Below the pieces are notes generated by a model. It worked only from the letters and a program-made list of their open reading frames with translations, was not told the origin of the DNA and did not search any database. The position numbers were made by a program, and so were the translations under genes. From JADCRZ01 sp041751095 (GTDB lineage: Bacteria > Bacteroidota > Bacteroidia > Chitinophagales > Chitinophagaceae), in assembly GCA_041751095.1 (NCBI GenBank), contig JBGSYC010000181.1, positions 62,001-126,000 on the forward strand: a stretch of DNA of 64,000 nucleotides, given 5' to 3'. The number at the start of each line of letters is the position of its first letter. Position 1 is the stretch's first letter. Positions 8,427-17,886 of this stretch are shown one piece after another.

Positions 8427-10082
8427 TTAAAAACTATAATTTAAACTCAGATTAAGCCCGGCACTCTGTGGCACAAACCTGCAAACGCCACCTACACAAA
8501 TAAGTCCGCCACGCTGCCTGCCATAACCTAACTGCACCCGGTATGCCCCTTTGTTAAAAGAGCTTCCAAAATTATAATAGTGAATCCTGTCATTTACTGT
8601 GCTGTTTCCATAGTTATACAAGTCTATTGCAAACAGAGACCATGTGGAATTAAAACTAAATTCAACCTGTGATGCTGCCCAGTTTTTAAAGCCGCCATCT
8701 GCCCACTGGTGCTGCAATTCCAGCCGAATAGATTTTGATTTTTTTAACCGCAGTGTATTGTCAAAAACCACGGTGTTGGTATTTACTTCACCGGTTGCTT
8801 CTTCCACATACCGGGCATTGTAATATTGATTGAGATAAGTAAAAACAGAAGACCATTTCTTGTTCCACTTTTTTCTTATTTCCAAACTCGCATCACGGTA
8901 ATATTTTTGACCAAATGCTACTTTATTAGCCGCATACTTCCTTAATCCAGCATCGTATCTACCTTTAAGCCCATGCCACTGGGCATAGTTTAAAGATATG
9001 TTAGTGCCATATTTTCCACCCAATGGCGTTTCTTTTTTAAATTGATAAAACAAACCAACCTGTCCGCCAATCTCACCGGCTTTATTGCGGTCAGGCTCAA
9101 AACTTAAGTTAGGCTGTGCGGCATATACGTAAATATTGGTAAGACTGTAATCGTATTGCTTTGTTAGGACAGGAACATAATTTAAAAACGCTTCGTTATA
9201 CACATTACCGGCAGATTTTCTTTGAGAATAAAAACCAAAATTTTCCAACCTTCTGAAATTGGCTGTAACACCAAACCCATTTTTTGCATAACCAAGGTTC
9301 AGCAGGTAAGCATCACCATCAAACTGCAAATCCGGACGTACTGTATTAAACTCCACCAGTGCATCTTTCGATTTAAAAGCATATTCTACATCAGCAGTAA
9401 AACCAACTGTAGAAAAATCTGCTCTCAAGGACGTGAGAAAAGTATTTTTCTTTAAACCGGCATACAATTGCTTCTGTTCCTTACGGTTTACATAACTTAA
9501 ACCAATACCAAATTTTACTTTTTTAATCTTTAGTAAAGAAGATAGTTCTGCATCTGCATTTACGGCAGCAATATTGCCATCTGTAAAATCAAAGCCCAAA
9601 CCATTTCTTTGTTTGCCATACAAAGCCGTAAAATGTATCGATTCCACTGGCGAATATTTTACCAACCCACCAGCTATAGAATTAGCTATTCCCAGTTGCC
9701 TGTCTTCCCAGGTTCTCAACACCAAGCCACTGCCAAACTGCTCGTAAAAATGTCCGGCAGTAGCTTCCAGCCGCAATTTATCGTTTTTATATTTGATGTA
9801 GTAAGTACCCACGTTTGTGTTTTCTAAGTTGGGGGAATAATTAAGCAAGGCTTTTGGCTCATAGGCTTCAACCTGCAAACCAGCGATAAAATTTTTAAGC
9901 TTATAATCAAGCCGCAGGTAATTGTTCGAGCGGAACCGCTGCCTTGCCTCTATCTGCTCTAATTTTATTTTAGCATCATCAATGTACAAAGCGGCGTTAG
10001 ATTCAAAACCACCACTCAACTGTGCTTTCACTTGTGTTGAACATAAAATGAGCAATACCATTATAAAATTTCTCAGCAGCAT
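8427..10082 (-). CDS. DUF6029 family outer-membrane beta-barrel protein
   Basis: The product is 551 residues with a Sec signal (MLLRNFIMVLLILCSTQVKA) followed by many amphipathic strands, ending in LNLSLNYSF with the C-terminal Phe of outer-membrane barrels. The N-terminal part (GGFESNAALYIDDAKI, GTYYIKYKNDKLRLEATAGH, FYEQFGSGLVLRTWEDRQLG) matches my recollection of DUF6029 proteins. It starts four bases after the end of the TlpA-like gene, so the two form an operon, and an Omp28-type gene diverges from them. This trio suggests an envelope redox or export unit, but the role of DUF6029 is unknown. Confidence 0.8.
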   Translation of the reverse strand: MLLRNFIMVLLILCSTQVKAQLSGGFESNAALYIDDAKIKLEQIEARQRFRSNNYLRLDYKLKNFIAGLQVEAYEPKALLNYSPNLENTNVGTYYIKYKNDKLRLEATAGHFYEQFGSGLVLRTWEDRQLGIANSIAGGLVKYSPVESIHFTALYGKQRNGLGFDFTDGNIAAVNADAELSSLLKIKKVKFGIGLSYVNRKEQKQLYAGLKKNTFLTSLRADFSTVGFTADVEYAFKSKDALVEFNTVRPDLQFDGDAYLLNLGYAKNGFGVTANFRRLENFGFYSQRKSAGNVYNEAFLNYVPVLTKQYDYSLTNIYVYAAQPNLSFEPDRNKAGEIGGQVGLFYQFKKETPLGGKYGTNISLNYAQWHGLKGRYDAGLRKYAANKVAFGQKYYRDASLEIRKKWNKKWSSVFTYLNQYYNARYVEEATGEVNTNTVVFDNTLRLKKSKSIRLELQHQWADGGFKNWAASQVEFSFNSTWSLFAIDLYNYGNSTVNDRIHYYNFGSSFNKGAYRVQLGYGRQRGGLICVGGVCRFVPQSAGLNLSLNYSF

Positions 10083-10085
10083 GTG

Positions 10086-10571
10086 CTATTGGTTTTCTTT
10101 GATGACCTTATACAATTCATTTTCATTACCTGCAACATAACCTGCCTGGCGGTAAATTATCTTACCATCCTTAATTACCATGGTGTAAGGGATATTCATC
10201 AGGTTGAGTTCCCTTTTCAGGTCCTGGTTTTTATCCAGTAGCACTTTGAATTTCCAGTCCTTGCCAATTACCAATGCAGGCACCCTTTTAGCGGTACGGC
10301 TGTCATCTTCAGATATAGCGTATAACTCAAATTCTAATTCTTTTTTCCAATCATCCAGGTTATCATTAATGGCAGTAAGCTCATTGAGGCAGGGAATACA
10401 CCAGGTAGCCCAAAATGACAGCACCACCGGCTTTCCGGCATTTTCATTTAATTGCTGTGCCTGAAAATTAGCACCATCTATAGTGCTTAGCTTGATATTG
10501 GGAACTACTTGTGCATTTGCCCCAAACTGAAGGACTAACAAGAGCAGGGAAACTGAAATAATTTTTGTCAT
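10086..10571 (-). CDS. TlpA family periplasmic thiol-disulfide oxidoreductase
   Basis: The product is 161 residues with a Sec signal (MTKIISVSLLLLVLQFGANA). The thioredoxin fold follows, with active site FWATWCIPCLNE (CIPC) and the cis-proline segment NIPYTMVIKDGKI. It would be a periplasmic thiol-disulfide exchange protein, either resolving disulfides of partner proteins or acting as a chaperone for envelope proteins. It is the first gene of the TlpA-DUF6029 operon and is divergent from the Omp28-related gene, which carries a similar Cys pair, so the two may be redox partners. Confidence 0.88.
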   Translation of the reverse strand: MTKIISVSLLLLVLQFGANAQVVPNIKLSTIDGANFQAQQLNENAGKPVVLSFWATWCIPCLNELTAINDNLDDWKKELEFELYAISEDDSRTAKRVPALVIGKDWKFKVLLDKNQDLKRELNLMNIPYTMVIKDGKIIYRQAGYVAGNENELYKVIKENQ

Positions 10572-10682
10572 AAAATATATATTTATATCGAAACAGACGG
10601 GGCTTTTCTGATTTCATTACAAAAATTATTCTCTTCTTTTGTAATGATTGGCCGGCGGCTCCGTATAATTTAAAAAAGAAAA

Positions 10683-11723
10683 ATGAAATATCTACTAAAC
10701 ATCTCAATTTCTATTGCAGCGATATTCTTGTTGCAATCCTGTACCAAAACCGAATCTGACTTTACTGAAGCCCGTCAGGAAACCATCACTGTAAATGCAA
10801 GTACTTTAAATGTAACAACAGGCATAGCTGTTACATTTTCGGTGTTATCGTCTGTAAACAATAATAATGTAACAGCAGACAGCAAACTTTATGTGAATGG
10901 AGCCTTAATAGCAGGGAGCAATTATACATTTCCTGCTGAAGGAAATTTTGCAGTGTATGCAACTAAAGGCACACTTACTTCTAATGTAATAACGGTAAAC
11001 GTTTCCACAGTTTCATCCAGGACCGGCTATAAGCACCATGTACTGGTAGAAGAATATTCAGGTACCTGGTGTGGCAATTGCCCGCGTATTTTGTATGGGG
11101 TCGATTTATTGCACCAGCAAACAGACAAAGTAATTGTGGTAAGTACCCACTTATTTAATGGCGACCCTTTTATAACCACGGAGGGAAATAACTTAGCGGC
11201 ACAGCAAGGTGTTGGCGGCGTTCCAACAGGTTATATCAACAGAACCATCAACTGGACAGGGCCACAATATGAAAACGTAGCACAGGCTATCAATACTATT
11301 CAGGCATCTGCACCTGCAGGTATTGCAATCAGTTCTTCCATTAGCAGCAATAATTTATCCATAACAGTAAAAGCTGCGTATGCTCAACCGTTGACTGGTG
11401 GCGCAAAACTTACCGTGTATTTGGTAGAAGATAAATTATTTTATACACAAAGAAATTATTCGGCTAACCTGTACGCCGGCCAGGCAAATATCCCAAACTT
11501 TGAGTACAACGGCGTAATAAGAAAAGTTATAAGTGCATTAAGTGGTGATGTAATTGGTTCATCTGGTAACACAAATAAAAAAACGTATTCATTAGCTGTT
11601 CCGGCCAATGTTTCCAATATCAGCAATACAAGGATTGTAGCTTTTATAACTAATTCAACTGGTACCGTAGTGAATGTGCAAGAAGTAAAAGCGGGTGAAG
11701 AAAAGATGTTTGACGTCTTGTAA
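10683..11723 (+). CDS. Omp28-related lipoprotein with thioredoxin-like CxxC motif
   Basis: The product is 346 residues. The signal peptide ends in LLQSC, a lipobox, so it should be a lipoprotein. Residues about 25-110 look like an Ig-like or cadherin-like domain. The block VLVEEYSGTWCGNCPRILYG is the hallmark of the Omp28/thioredoxin-like fold (CGNC). The last third is a beta-sandwich. Omp28 proteins are surface lipoproteins of Bacteroidota. The gene is transcribed away from the TlpA-like gene across a 111-base shared promoter region, and a strong terminator follows it. Confidence 0.85.
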   Translation: MKYLLNISISIAAIFLLQSCTKTESDFTEARQETITVNASTLNVTTGIAVTFSVLSSVNNNNVTADSKLYVNGALIAGSNYTFPAEGNFAVYATKGTLTSNVITVNVSTVSSRTGYKHHVLVEEYSGTWCGNCPRILYGVDLLHQQTDKVIVVSTHLFNGDPFITTEGNNLAAQQGVGGVPTGYINRTINWTGPQYENVAQAINTIQASAPAGIAISSSISSNNLSITVKAAYAQPLTGGAKLTVYLVEDKLFYTQRNYSANLYAGQANIPNFEYNGVIRKVISALSGDVIGSSGNTNKKTYSLAVPANVSNISNTRIVAFITNSTGTVVNVQEVKAGEEKMFDVL

Positions 11724-11744
11724 AATATCATAGCAGTTTGTATT

Positions 11745-11787
11745 CCTGTTCATTAATGCTAAGCGTATTGATGAACAGGATTTTTTT
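11745..11787 (+). terminator. Rho-independent terminator of the Omp28 gene
   Basis: A long near-perfect hairpin (arms from 11745 and to 11779, ending CCTGTTCAT / ATGAACAGG) is followed by seven Ts at 11781-11787. It begins 21 bases after the Omp28 stop codon and faces the convergent LysE gene. Confidence 0.85.
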
Positions 11788-11874
11788 ATTTTCGTATATC
11801 TTCAAATTGATAAAGCTGCAATTGAATCAAACCTGTATTTCGTCAGAAGCCATAGTGGAGGAAATATAAGTACT

Positions 11875-12465
11875 TTACCCAATCAAAAAAAGAAGCAGGG
11901 AATAGCAACCAATGGCGATATACCCAAATCCCATTGCCCGGTTAATATGCGACAGGTTGAGGCGAAAGTATTGCAAAATTTTACTGCCAAATATCATATA
12001 AATGGCCATTGCCAGCAAAGTACCAATAGCATCAAAAATAAAAAAGCCTGCCATTGCAAATACATCCATACCAAACTTCATTAAAGGGTCTACTACCACC
12101 CCAATAATTAACCAGAAAGGGATTTGTTGCGGATGTACTATTATATTAATAATGCCCCTGCGCAAAGTGTTTTTTTGCACAGCCTGTTTGCTTTTACGGC
12201 TTTCCAGTAACATCCATATGCCCATGCCAAGTATCAAAATAAACGAACCAACCTCCAGCAATTTATACAAGAAGCTGTCCGATTTTAAACCACCCAACAA
12301 CAGCAAGGTGAGGATACAATAAATACTCTCAAATACTACAATGAGAGTAAGTACCACCAAAAGAATCCCGTACTTTTTTGATACATATAAATCCAACACC
12401 ATTATATTTATATTGCCGGGGAAAATATAACCGTACAAACCTATTGGTAAGCCAATAATACTCAT
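11875..12465 (-). CDS. LysE/RhtB family exporter
   Basis: The product is 196 residues with six hydrophobic helices. The N-terminal IGLPIGLYGYIFPGNINIMV corresponds to the family's first helix with its conserved proline-glycine turn. The central basic loop (LLESRKSKQAVQKNTLRRG) and the following helix break are also typical. LysE-type proteins export amino acids or related small molecules across the inner membrane. The start overlaps the stop of the ATP-grasp gene by four bases, so the two are translationally coupled. That pairing would fit export of an amino-acid or peptide product made by the ligase, but this is inference. Confidence 0.75.
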   Translation of the reverse strand: MSIIGLPIGLYGYIFPGNINIMVLDLYVSKKYGILLVVLTLIVVFESIYCILTLLLLGGLKSDSFLYKLLEVGSFILILGMGIWMLLESRKSKQAVQKNTLRRGIINIIVHPQQIPFWLIIGVVVDPLMKFGMDVFAMAGFFIFDAIGTLLAMAIYMIFGSKILQYFRLNLSHINRAMGFGYIAIGCYSLLLFLIG

Positions 12466-13523
12466 ACAACAGTTACTTTACTTCTCCAGGCTTTTTCCAA
12501 ACGCAGTGTATCCTTAAAGTCTTTATAAGACATATAGGTCACGCCATTTTTATTATTTTCCCTTGCGGCTTTGTACATCATCCTGAAATGTCTGGCAATG
12601 GTAAGTTGTGCTTTGAAGAAAGAAAAACCTGGTTCATAGATATGAGCTGGTTCTGCACCAGCACCATTTACTTCAAGAATAGAAAAATTTTTGCCCATCT
12701 TTAAATCTTCAATGCTGGCACAGCGTAAATCGTACCTGCCAAAATAAAAGCCATCTATCCGCTGGCTGATTGCATCAATAGTGTCAGTAAGAGCAACATC
12801 AATGATATGATTGTAGTTAAGAAATGTAGCACCCAGCACATGATTGCCATAAGGCACCAGCACTACCTTTTCCCCAGGCTGAGGTACCTGCGTAAAATCG
12901 ATTTCGTTTTGCTGTACCAATTTTTCGTATTGCAAAAAAGAGCGGTTACTGCCTTTTATAAGTTCATCAATAGTTGACTGTCCATCTCCGGTAACAGTAA
13001 GCAGTTTTTTTAAAGTAACGGATGTTACTATGCCCCTTTTTTGCGAGGGGTGGCGATAATAAAACACACTCATCTCCACCGGGTAATTGATGTAAGACTG
13101 AATAAGAAAGGAAACATTCAGCGCTGTTTTGTAAGCACACAATTCTTCTGTATTAGTAATTTTTTTTACTGCCCAGCCACGTTCACCCCTGTCAGGCTTA
13201 GCAATTACAGGAAAACGAATGCCTGCATCATACATCCTTGAAAGAACAGCATCTATATTTTCCTCGCCATTTATGAGTACGGTGGAAGGATAATATTCTT
13301 TTGGCACCAGTTGAAATATTCTCCATTTGCTTTCAAAAAACATTCCACCAGTTTCAAGGGTTGGATTGGATGCAGAGAAGAAAAAGAAAGACCTTGCCTT
13401 TATGGACAGATATAAAAAATAAAAACTTACAGGAAAATATACCACCCACACCGGCCAGTATTCCCAGCTAAAAGTTTTGATATACAACCTTCTCATACTA
13501 AAAAATATTTTATTGTTACTCAT
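12462..13523 (-). CDS. ATP-grasp ligase, D-Ala-D-Ala ligase-like
   Basis: The product is 353 residues. After a hydrophobic N-terminal stretch (VYFPVSFYFLYLSIKARSFF) comes an ATP-grasp core: VIAKPDRGERGWAV (nucleotide-binding Lys and glycine loop), TVTGDGQSTIDELI, and the metal-binding end SILEVNGAGAEPAHIYEPGF with Glu and Asn. ATP-grasp enzymes join a carboxylate to an amine through an acylphosphate. The substrate is unknown, and the mid-protein hydrophobic region suggests membrane association. It is coupled to the LysE-type exporter downstream and preceded by a membrane protein gene three bases away, so the three form a probable small-molecule synthesis and export operon. Confidence 0.75.
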   Translation of the reverse strand: MSNNKIFFSMRRLYIKTFSWEYWPVWVVYFPVSFYFLYLSIKARSFFFFSASNPTLETGGMFFESKWRIFQLVPKEYYPSTVLINGEENIDAVLSRMYDAGIRFPVIAKPDRGERGWAVKKITNTEELCAYKTALNVSFLIQSYINYPVEMSVFYYRHPSQKRGIVTSVTLKKLLTVTGDGQSTIDELIKGSNRSFLQYEKLVQQNEIDFTQVPQPGEKVVLVPYGNHVLGATFLNYNHIIDVALTDTIDAISQRIDGFYFGRYDLRCASIEDLKMGKNFSILEVNGAGAEPAHIYEPGFSFFKAQLTIARHFRMMYKAARENNKNGVTYMSYKDFKDTLRLEKAWRSKVTVV

Positions 13524-13526
13524 CGT

Positions 13527-14111
13527 TTATTTAATAACCCAAACACTTTTTTCAAGTATGACAGATAAAACAGATGCGGCGCCTACGAGCACAGCTATCC
13601 ATTTGTGCAATAACTCATCTTCCATTTTCCTTACCGATATATACATTATCAGGGAAAAAAATATTAACAGTACTATCTGCTGCCGCCAGGCTTTCTCCAG
13701 CAGGAATACATTGAAGAGTATTGAAATAAAAACCGCAATACCCAAAATAAAAAAAATCACCGGATAATGGCTCCTGCAATATACTTTCATATCTGTTCCT
13801 TTATCGCTTTCATTTGATGGCAACAGCATTTTAACTGTAATAAATAAAGTAATTGGATAAAGGAGTATAAAAAATAACTCAGGCAACGTCCATACAAGTT
13901 TATCTTTTAACTGATAGGTAATAAACCAATCCTGAATATGAAGGAATAAAATAAAAAGTACCCACAGTGTATGTGGCCAGTAAAATTTTACTTCTTTGTA
14001 ATGATATAGTAAATCAGAAAACGACGAAAGAATTTGCGTAATGCCCAGTCCCAATATAATGGAAACGAGTATTGAAACATATTCAAAAGCGCTTATCTGG
14101 ATACTAAGCAT
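13527..14111 (-). CDS. Hypothetical multi-span membrane protein
   Basis: The product is 194 residues with about six hydrophobic helices (YVSILVSIILGLGITQILSS, LWVLFILFLHIQDWFITY, LFFILLYPITLFITVKMLL and others). No enzyme motif is visible. It is the first gene of the group with the ATP-grasp ligase and LysE-type exporter, three bases upstream of the ligase start. It could be a membrane partner of that group. Its family is not recognised. Confidence 0.65.
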   Translation of the reverse strand: MLSIQISAFEYVSILVSIILGLGITQILSSFSDLLYHYKEVKFYWPHTLWVLFILFLHIQDWFITYQLKDKLVWTLPELFFILLYPITLFITVKMLLPSNESDKGTDMKVYCRSHYPVIFFILGIAVFISILFNVFLLEKAWRQQIVLLIFFSLIMYISVRKMEDELLHKWIAVLVGAASVLSVILEKSVWVIK

Positions 14112-14162
14112 AACTCATATTCATTTTAATAACCGGCTCCTGCAGCTTACCTGCCAAATATT

Positions 14163-14686
14163 TTAAATATCTACCGCTACCACTGATTCTAATTTAAGTT
14201 CACAATCTGTAATCCTTAAATCACTATCAATTAATTCTACCCTATTGGTCTCAAACCCGAAAACAATGCCACTGTTATCCTGTATTTCAGCACCACAAAA
14301 TCAATTTCTTTCTCTGCATTTTGCAAAGCGCCTTCCTGTTTTTTTTCTTTTAGTTTGCGATTAGCTGCACATTTATAATCAGCTACTGCAGCCGAGATAA
14401 TAATTACATCAGCATCAGTTGCCAGGCATTGGGTTACTTCCGGCATTTCATCGGCAGTAACTACATGGGTGATTTGCTCAGCAGGCAATGTTGTTTTTAT
14501 ATTCGCAGGGCCCGAAATATCCTGCACATTTGCACCAAGACTGTGCAAATATTCTGCAATGGCATAGCCCATTTTACCAGTAGAATGAGTAGATATAAAA
14601 CGTACCGGCTCTATTGCTTCACGGGTGGGGCCAGCAGTGATAATCATCCGTTTTGATTGTATAAAGTTATGGTTAAAATATTGCAT
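14163..14686 (-). pseudogene. coaB: Phosphopantothenate-cysteine ligase (CoaB half) remnant
   Basis: The first frame encodes MIITAGPTREAIEPVRFIST and HSTGKMGYAIAEYL, the hallmark start of the CoaB half of CoaBC, and then DVIIISAAVADYKCAANRKL. The normal middle region (about 50 residues around the NPDIL and GFALET motifs) is missing. After a frame change near 14270 the tail reads IVFGFETNRVELIDSDL, the typical end of CoaB, to a stop at 14163. The CoaC decarboxylase half is absent upstream. With a deletion, a frameshift and half the fusion missing, this copy cannot work; coenzyme A synthesis must rely on a gene elsewhere. Confidence 0.75.
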
Positions 14687-15046
14687 TGACTTTATGGTTA
14701 ATGATGTTATTGAAAATTTACTTTTACTTAATTTCGATTCTCTATTATATAACTATCCAGATATACCAGATTATTATCCGCTTCGGATTTGCAGACAAAT
14801 AAATGGACACACAAAATATTGCTAAAAAAGTAAGTGCTACCCTTAGCAGATTCTTACCGGTAAAACCTTTTTTCATAAAAGCAGCATGACCAACTACAAT
14901 AGTAAAAAAATACTTATCACAATGGTTGGCATTAACGCTTTGGTTATCTTTTTTCGTGGTTAAATATTTCGTATCTGCCTAAGTTCTAAATCGCCTGGTA
15001 GTATGCAATCCTTCAATTCACTTTGCAATTCAATTTTTTCGGTACT
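14687..15046. other. Intergenic stretch, no gene seen
   Basis: About 360 AT-rich bases separate the coaB remnant from the NRDE gene. No ORF with a recognisable motif was found on either strand. If the CoaC half of CoaBC was once present it has left no trace here. Confidence 0.5.
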
Positions 15047-15727
15047 TTAGCTGTAATTAGAAAAGTCATAGTAGCTCATTGCTGCTCTATTATTTTCAAT
15101 TAATGTGATAAATGAAAAACTTAGTGTTTTTGTTGTTTCATTCCTATTCATCATAAAACCATTTTCAGCATTAGTATATGTTTTGAAAAAATTGAGCAGA
15201 GAGAGTTTTGAAACAGGCGGGTTCATCGCAATCCAGTTTTGAAATAATTCTTCCCTTTTTGCTTTTGCATCCGAATTGTATAAAGTAGATGACGACCATA
15301 TATACGGGAGTGTTTCATCTAACCATATCCTGTGCCGTTCAGTACCATCCCATACCAACTGAAACAAGTTGTTATCGCTCCATACTATTAATGTAAAGGG
15401 TTCAATATCTTCCATATCAATCAGGTTCCATTCTACTACTGGCACTTCCGATACCAGCAGTTCAGATACAATTAACCCCCGGCTTTTGCGGTAGTAACTT
15501 TTTCGCTGGTGGTTTTCAAAAGCACCGTTTAATAAACTAATAACATTGCCTGCATTATTTACACCAATCCAGGTACCGCCAGCCATTGGGTCTTTTGGAG
15601 ATAAGTATGATACTCCATTAGATTCACTTATAAAAGGCGTTAATGCCCTTGGCCGCTTGGGGCTTTCATCCCTTAATGAGCCAAAATAAACTTCTTTATT
15701 ACCCGGTATAAAAACTACTGTACACAT
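15047..15727 (-). CDS. NRDE (TANGO2-like) family protein
   Basis: The product is 226 residues counted from ATG at 15725-15727. This start was chosen because it gives the family's invariant opening MCTVVFIPGNKEVYFGSLRD, in which the cysteine after the initiator Met is conserved and the NRDE-like motif reads LRDES. An upstream in-frame Met would bury this opening. Later blocks GGTWIGVNNAGNVISLLNG and SRGLIVSELL also fit. NRDE proteins resemble N-terminal-nucleophile hydrolases, but their substrate is unknown. The gene lies ten bases after the restored end of the upstream barrel gene. Confidence 0.85.
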   Translation of the reverse strand: MCTVVFIPGNKEVYFGSLRDESPKRPRALTPFISESNGVSYLSPKDPMAGGTWIGVNNAGNVISLLNGAFENHQRKSYYRKSRGLIVSELLVSEVPVVEWNLIDMEDIEPFTLIVWSDNNLFQLVWDGTERHRIWLDETLPYIWSSSTLYNSDAKAKREELFQNWIAMNPPVSKLSLLNFFKTYTNAENGFMMNRNETTKTLSFSFITLIENNRAAMSYYDFSNYS

Positions 15728-15737
15728 AAATTCTAAT

Positions 15738-16327
15738 TTAATAAAATCCAAATCCAAATCTGGTTCCGATTAAAATGAAAATGCCTTCGGCCTGCTATCC
15801 TGCACATTTATATTTTCCGACAAGTAAGATGCATCAATGTATATTGTCTGCAATACTTTTGATTTAGTATTGTATGCAAGCCATGCACCTGCTCTTTCAA
15901 ACATGCCCTGCATTCTTGCTACATGCTGGTTGATGATGCAATTGGTATTATCAACCACTAACCGTAGCTCTCCAACATTGGCATAACCGATGCCCACATA
16001 AGGCGATGCAAAAAATTTGCAGGAAGGGATTAAAGGAAAGTTTCGTCCCACATTAAAGCCTGCAAAAAAAACAGAGCTGCTTGTTTTTTGAAAAAGATAA
16101 GCGGAGCTTGCATCCTTTACCCGCTGGCTGTATTTAACAGCATAAAAATCCAGTACAAATTGCGCAACATAATGTATGCTGAACCTGAACTCAATGTTGG
16201 AATTTAATGCCAGTGAATTTTGATAAGCAATAGCAAAAGACGACACCGGATTAAGCAAACCTACAAATGTGGTAAAAAAAATCTTCATTGTATGCTGTGC
16301 TTTTACAGAACTAAAAAAACAAAACAA
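15738..16327 (-). pseudogene. Outer-membrane beta-barrel protein, frameshifted near its C-terminus
   Basis: The main frame (16327 to 15770) encodes about 185 residues with repeated barrel strands (VFFAGFNVGRNFPLI, FFASPYVGIGYANVGELRLV) and stops after PKAFSF. One base earlier in phase the DNA reads IFILIGTRFGFGFY and then TAA at 15738-15740, which is a textbook last strand of an outer-membrane barrel with a terminal aromatic residue. A single indel in the A/T-rich tract near 15780 therefore separates the protein from its closing strand. The frame before it begins inside a signal-like segment. Function is unknown. Confidence 0.65.
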
Positions 16328-16366
16328 AAAGGAATGGCAATAGTAACCTCCACCTGTTTAATTTTT

Positions 16367-16873
16367 TCACTTTATGATTTTGGCTATTGAAGCGTGGTAT
16401 TTAATGGTGGAATAAGCCATGCCAAAACCATTGTCAACAATATCCAATTTCATTTCAATGATGGCAACTTTTATTAATGCAAGGTGGTGTATGGTGTGTT
16501 CTGTATTATACACCACTTCCCTGTAGTAGGTAGTGGTAACATTCGTCAATTCAATGGCTCCTTCAATCTGTTCCACTACCAGGTTTAGTTGCGTGTCCGG
16601 AACTTTTATAAGGCCATCCAGTTTCTGCAGCATAGAGTGTGCAAACATCCGGTCAGTTTCCAGCAGCAGGTCTCTTTTCCGGTGAACATAATCCACTTGC
16701 CCGGTAGTGTAACCATCAATGGCACATTGCAATAGTTCAATAACATGCCTTGTATGACCGCCAATGCTTGAGTTACCCAGGTGTGCTACTTTTTTTGTGA
16801 ACTGTTCATCAGTTAACTTTAGCAGTAAATTACTAAGCAATTGCAGTTGTTGTGAAAGTTGTAAAAAAATCAT
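16367..16873 (-). CDS. DinB superfamily protein
   Basis: The product is 168 residues, predicted as a four-helix bundle. The helices carry the metal-binding histidines expected of DinB-type proteins: GGHTRHVIELL and YNTEHTIHHLALIKV. DinB-like enzymes of this size include bacillithiol or mycothiol transferases and uncharacterised damage-linked proteins. The exact reaction here is unknown. It lies 27 bases after the DoxX gene on the same strand. Confidence 0.75.
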   Translation of the reverse strand: MIFLQLSQQLQLLSNLLLKLTDEQFTKKVAHLGNSSIGGHTRHVIELLQCAIDGYTTGQVDYVHRKRDLLLETDRMFAHSMLQKLDGLIKVPDTQLNLVVEQIEGAIELTNVTTTYYREVVYNTEHTIHHLALIKVAIIEMKLDIVDNGFGMAYSTIKYHASIAKIIK

Positions 16874-16900
16874 GAGACATTATTGTTTAAAAATAGGATT

Positions 16901-17326
16901 TTAGTCGACTAAATGATTCATTTGGGGTTTGCTAAACCTTCTTAGAATTGCTATTGCCTGGTGCCTGTTAATAACCATAGTAATCATACTGCAAACCCAC
17001 ACCACCATGGCCAGCATAAATAATTGCCCGCCATCCCCTTTAGATTCTATGCCAATTACTGTTAAATGAGAAAGCACTGCACCAGTCATTAATCCAAACC
17101 CTAAAAATGCTCCGATAAATACTGTAGCTGGAATAAACAATAAAATACTTGCAATCAATTCAATGATGCCGGTGCCAATTCTACCCCAGGGCTCTATACC
17201 CAGCTTTGTAAATAATTCGACCGATTCAGGATGGCCCGTAAATTTGAAATACAATGTTTGTAAAAGGATAATTGCCGCTACGAGCCTAATTGCAAATCCA
17301 AAGATGTTTTTTAAATTGAATGACAT
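16901..17326 (-). CDS. DoxX family membrane protein
   Basis: The product is 141 residues with four hydrophobic helices. Family blocks are visible: FAIRLVAAIILLQTLYFKFT, GRIGTGIIELIASILLFIPA and AFLGFGLMTGAVLSHL. DoxX proteins are small inner-membrane proteins connected with thiol and oxidative stress responses and with quinone reduction complexes. The gene is complete and precedes the DinB gene. A second DoxX gene is cut by the left window edge. Confidence 0.85.
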   Translation of the reverse strand: MSFNLKNIFGFAIRLVAAIILLQTLYFKFTGHPESVELFTKLGIEPWGRIGTGIIELIASILLFIPATVFIGAFLGFGLMTGAVLSHLTVIGIESKGDGGQLFMLAMVVWVCSMITMVINRHQAIAILRRFSKPQMNHLVD

Positions 17327-17427
17327 GATTTTTTGTATTAATTTTTTGATTTAAAAGCTGTTTATACCTGCCTTTCACTTTTTATTACTTAGCTGATGCA
17401 GTAACAGTCGGTAAAAAACTGCAACCC

Positions 17428-17886
17428 TTACAAAAGCTGCAGATCTTCTTCTTCCTGTCTTTTATTAAGAGCCGGCCAGTAACCATCTGCTGCTTTAATA
17501 CGGCTGCTGGTATCTTTTATCCAACTGCTTTACATCCAGGTTATTATTCAAATACAATTTATTATTTACAACTCTCCATGCTTTTGGGTCGGTGGGTGAC
17601 AGGTGATTTTCGCTGGTGCCATAAGCCAGAAGCCAGCATACCGTGGCGCATATTTTTCTGGTGCTACTTTAAAACTGTCTAAATTGTTTTGTGAAGCAAA
17701 CTTCCATTTACTGCCACTCCAGTCGAATGTATATTTGTCATTGCCTTCCACTGCTTTTTGCTGATTGAAATAGGCAGCCGGGTCGTACCCTTTAATGGCT
17801 ACACCATTTTTACTGGTAAACTTTGTTGATTGTGCATAAGCACCTGCAGAAAATAGCCGACCGGAACAAAGCATTGTCTGAAGCAA
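17428..17886 (-). pseudogene. YHS domain protein, frameshifted and fused at its N-terminus
   Basis: The first frame reads AGAYAQSTKFTSKNGVAIKG, YDPAAYFNQQKAVEG and PEKYAPRYAGF, a typical secreted YHS protein, and then drifts out of frame. The second frame restores the expected continuation PTDPKAWRVVNNKLYLNNNL and VKQL, and a further shift gives the tail ending at TAA 17428-17430. At the 5' end the normal signal peptide is missing: the sequence runs straight into the divergent thioredoxin-like coding region. At least two indels and a 5' deletion mark it as a decayed second copy of the intact YHS gene at 6376. Confidence 0.75.
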
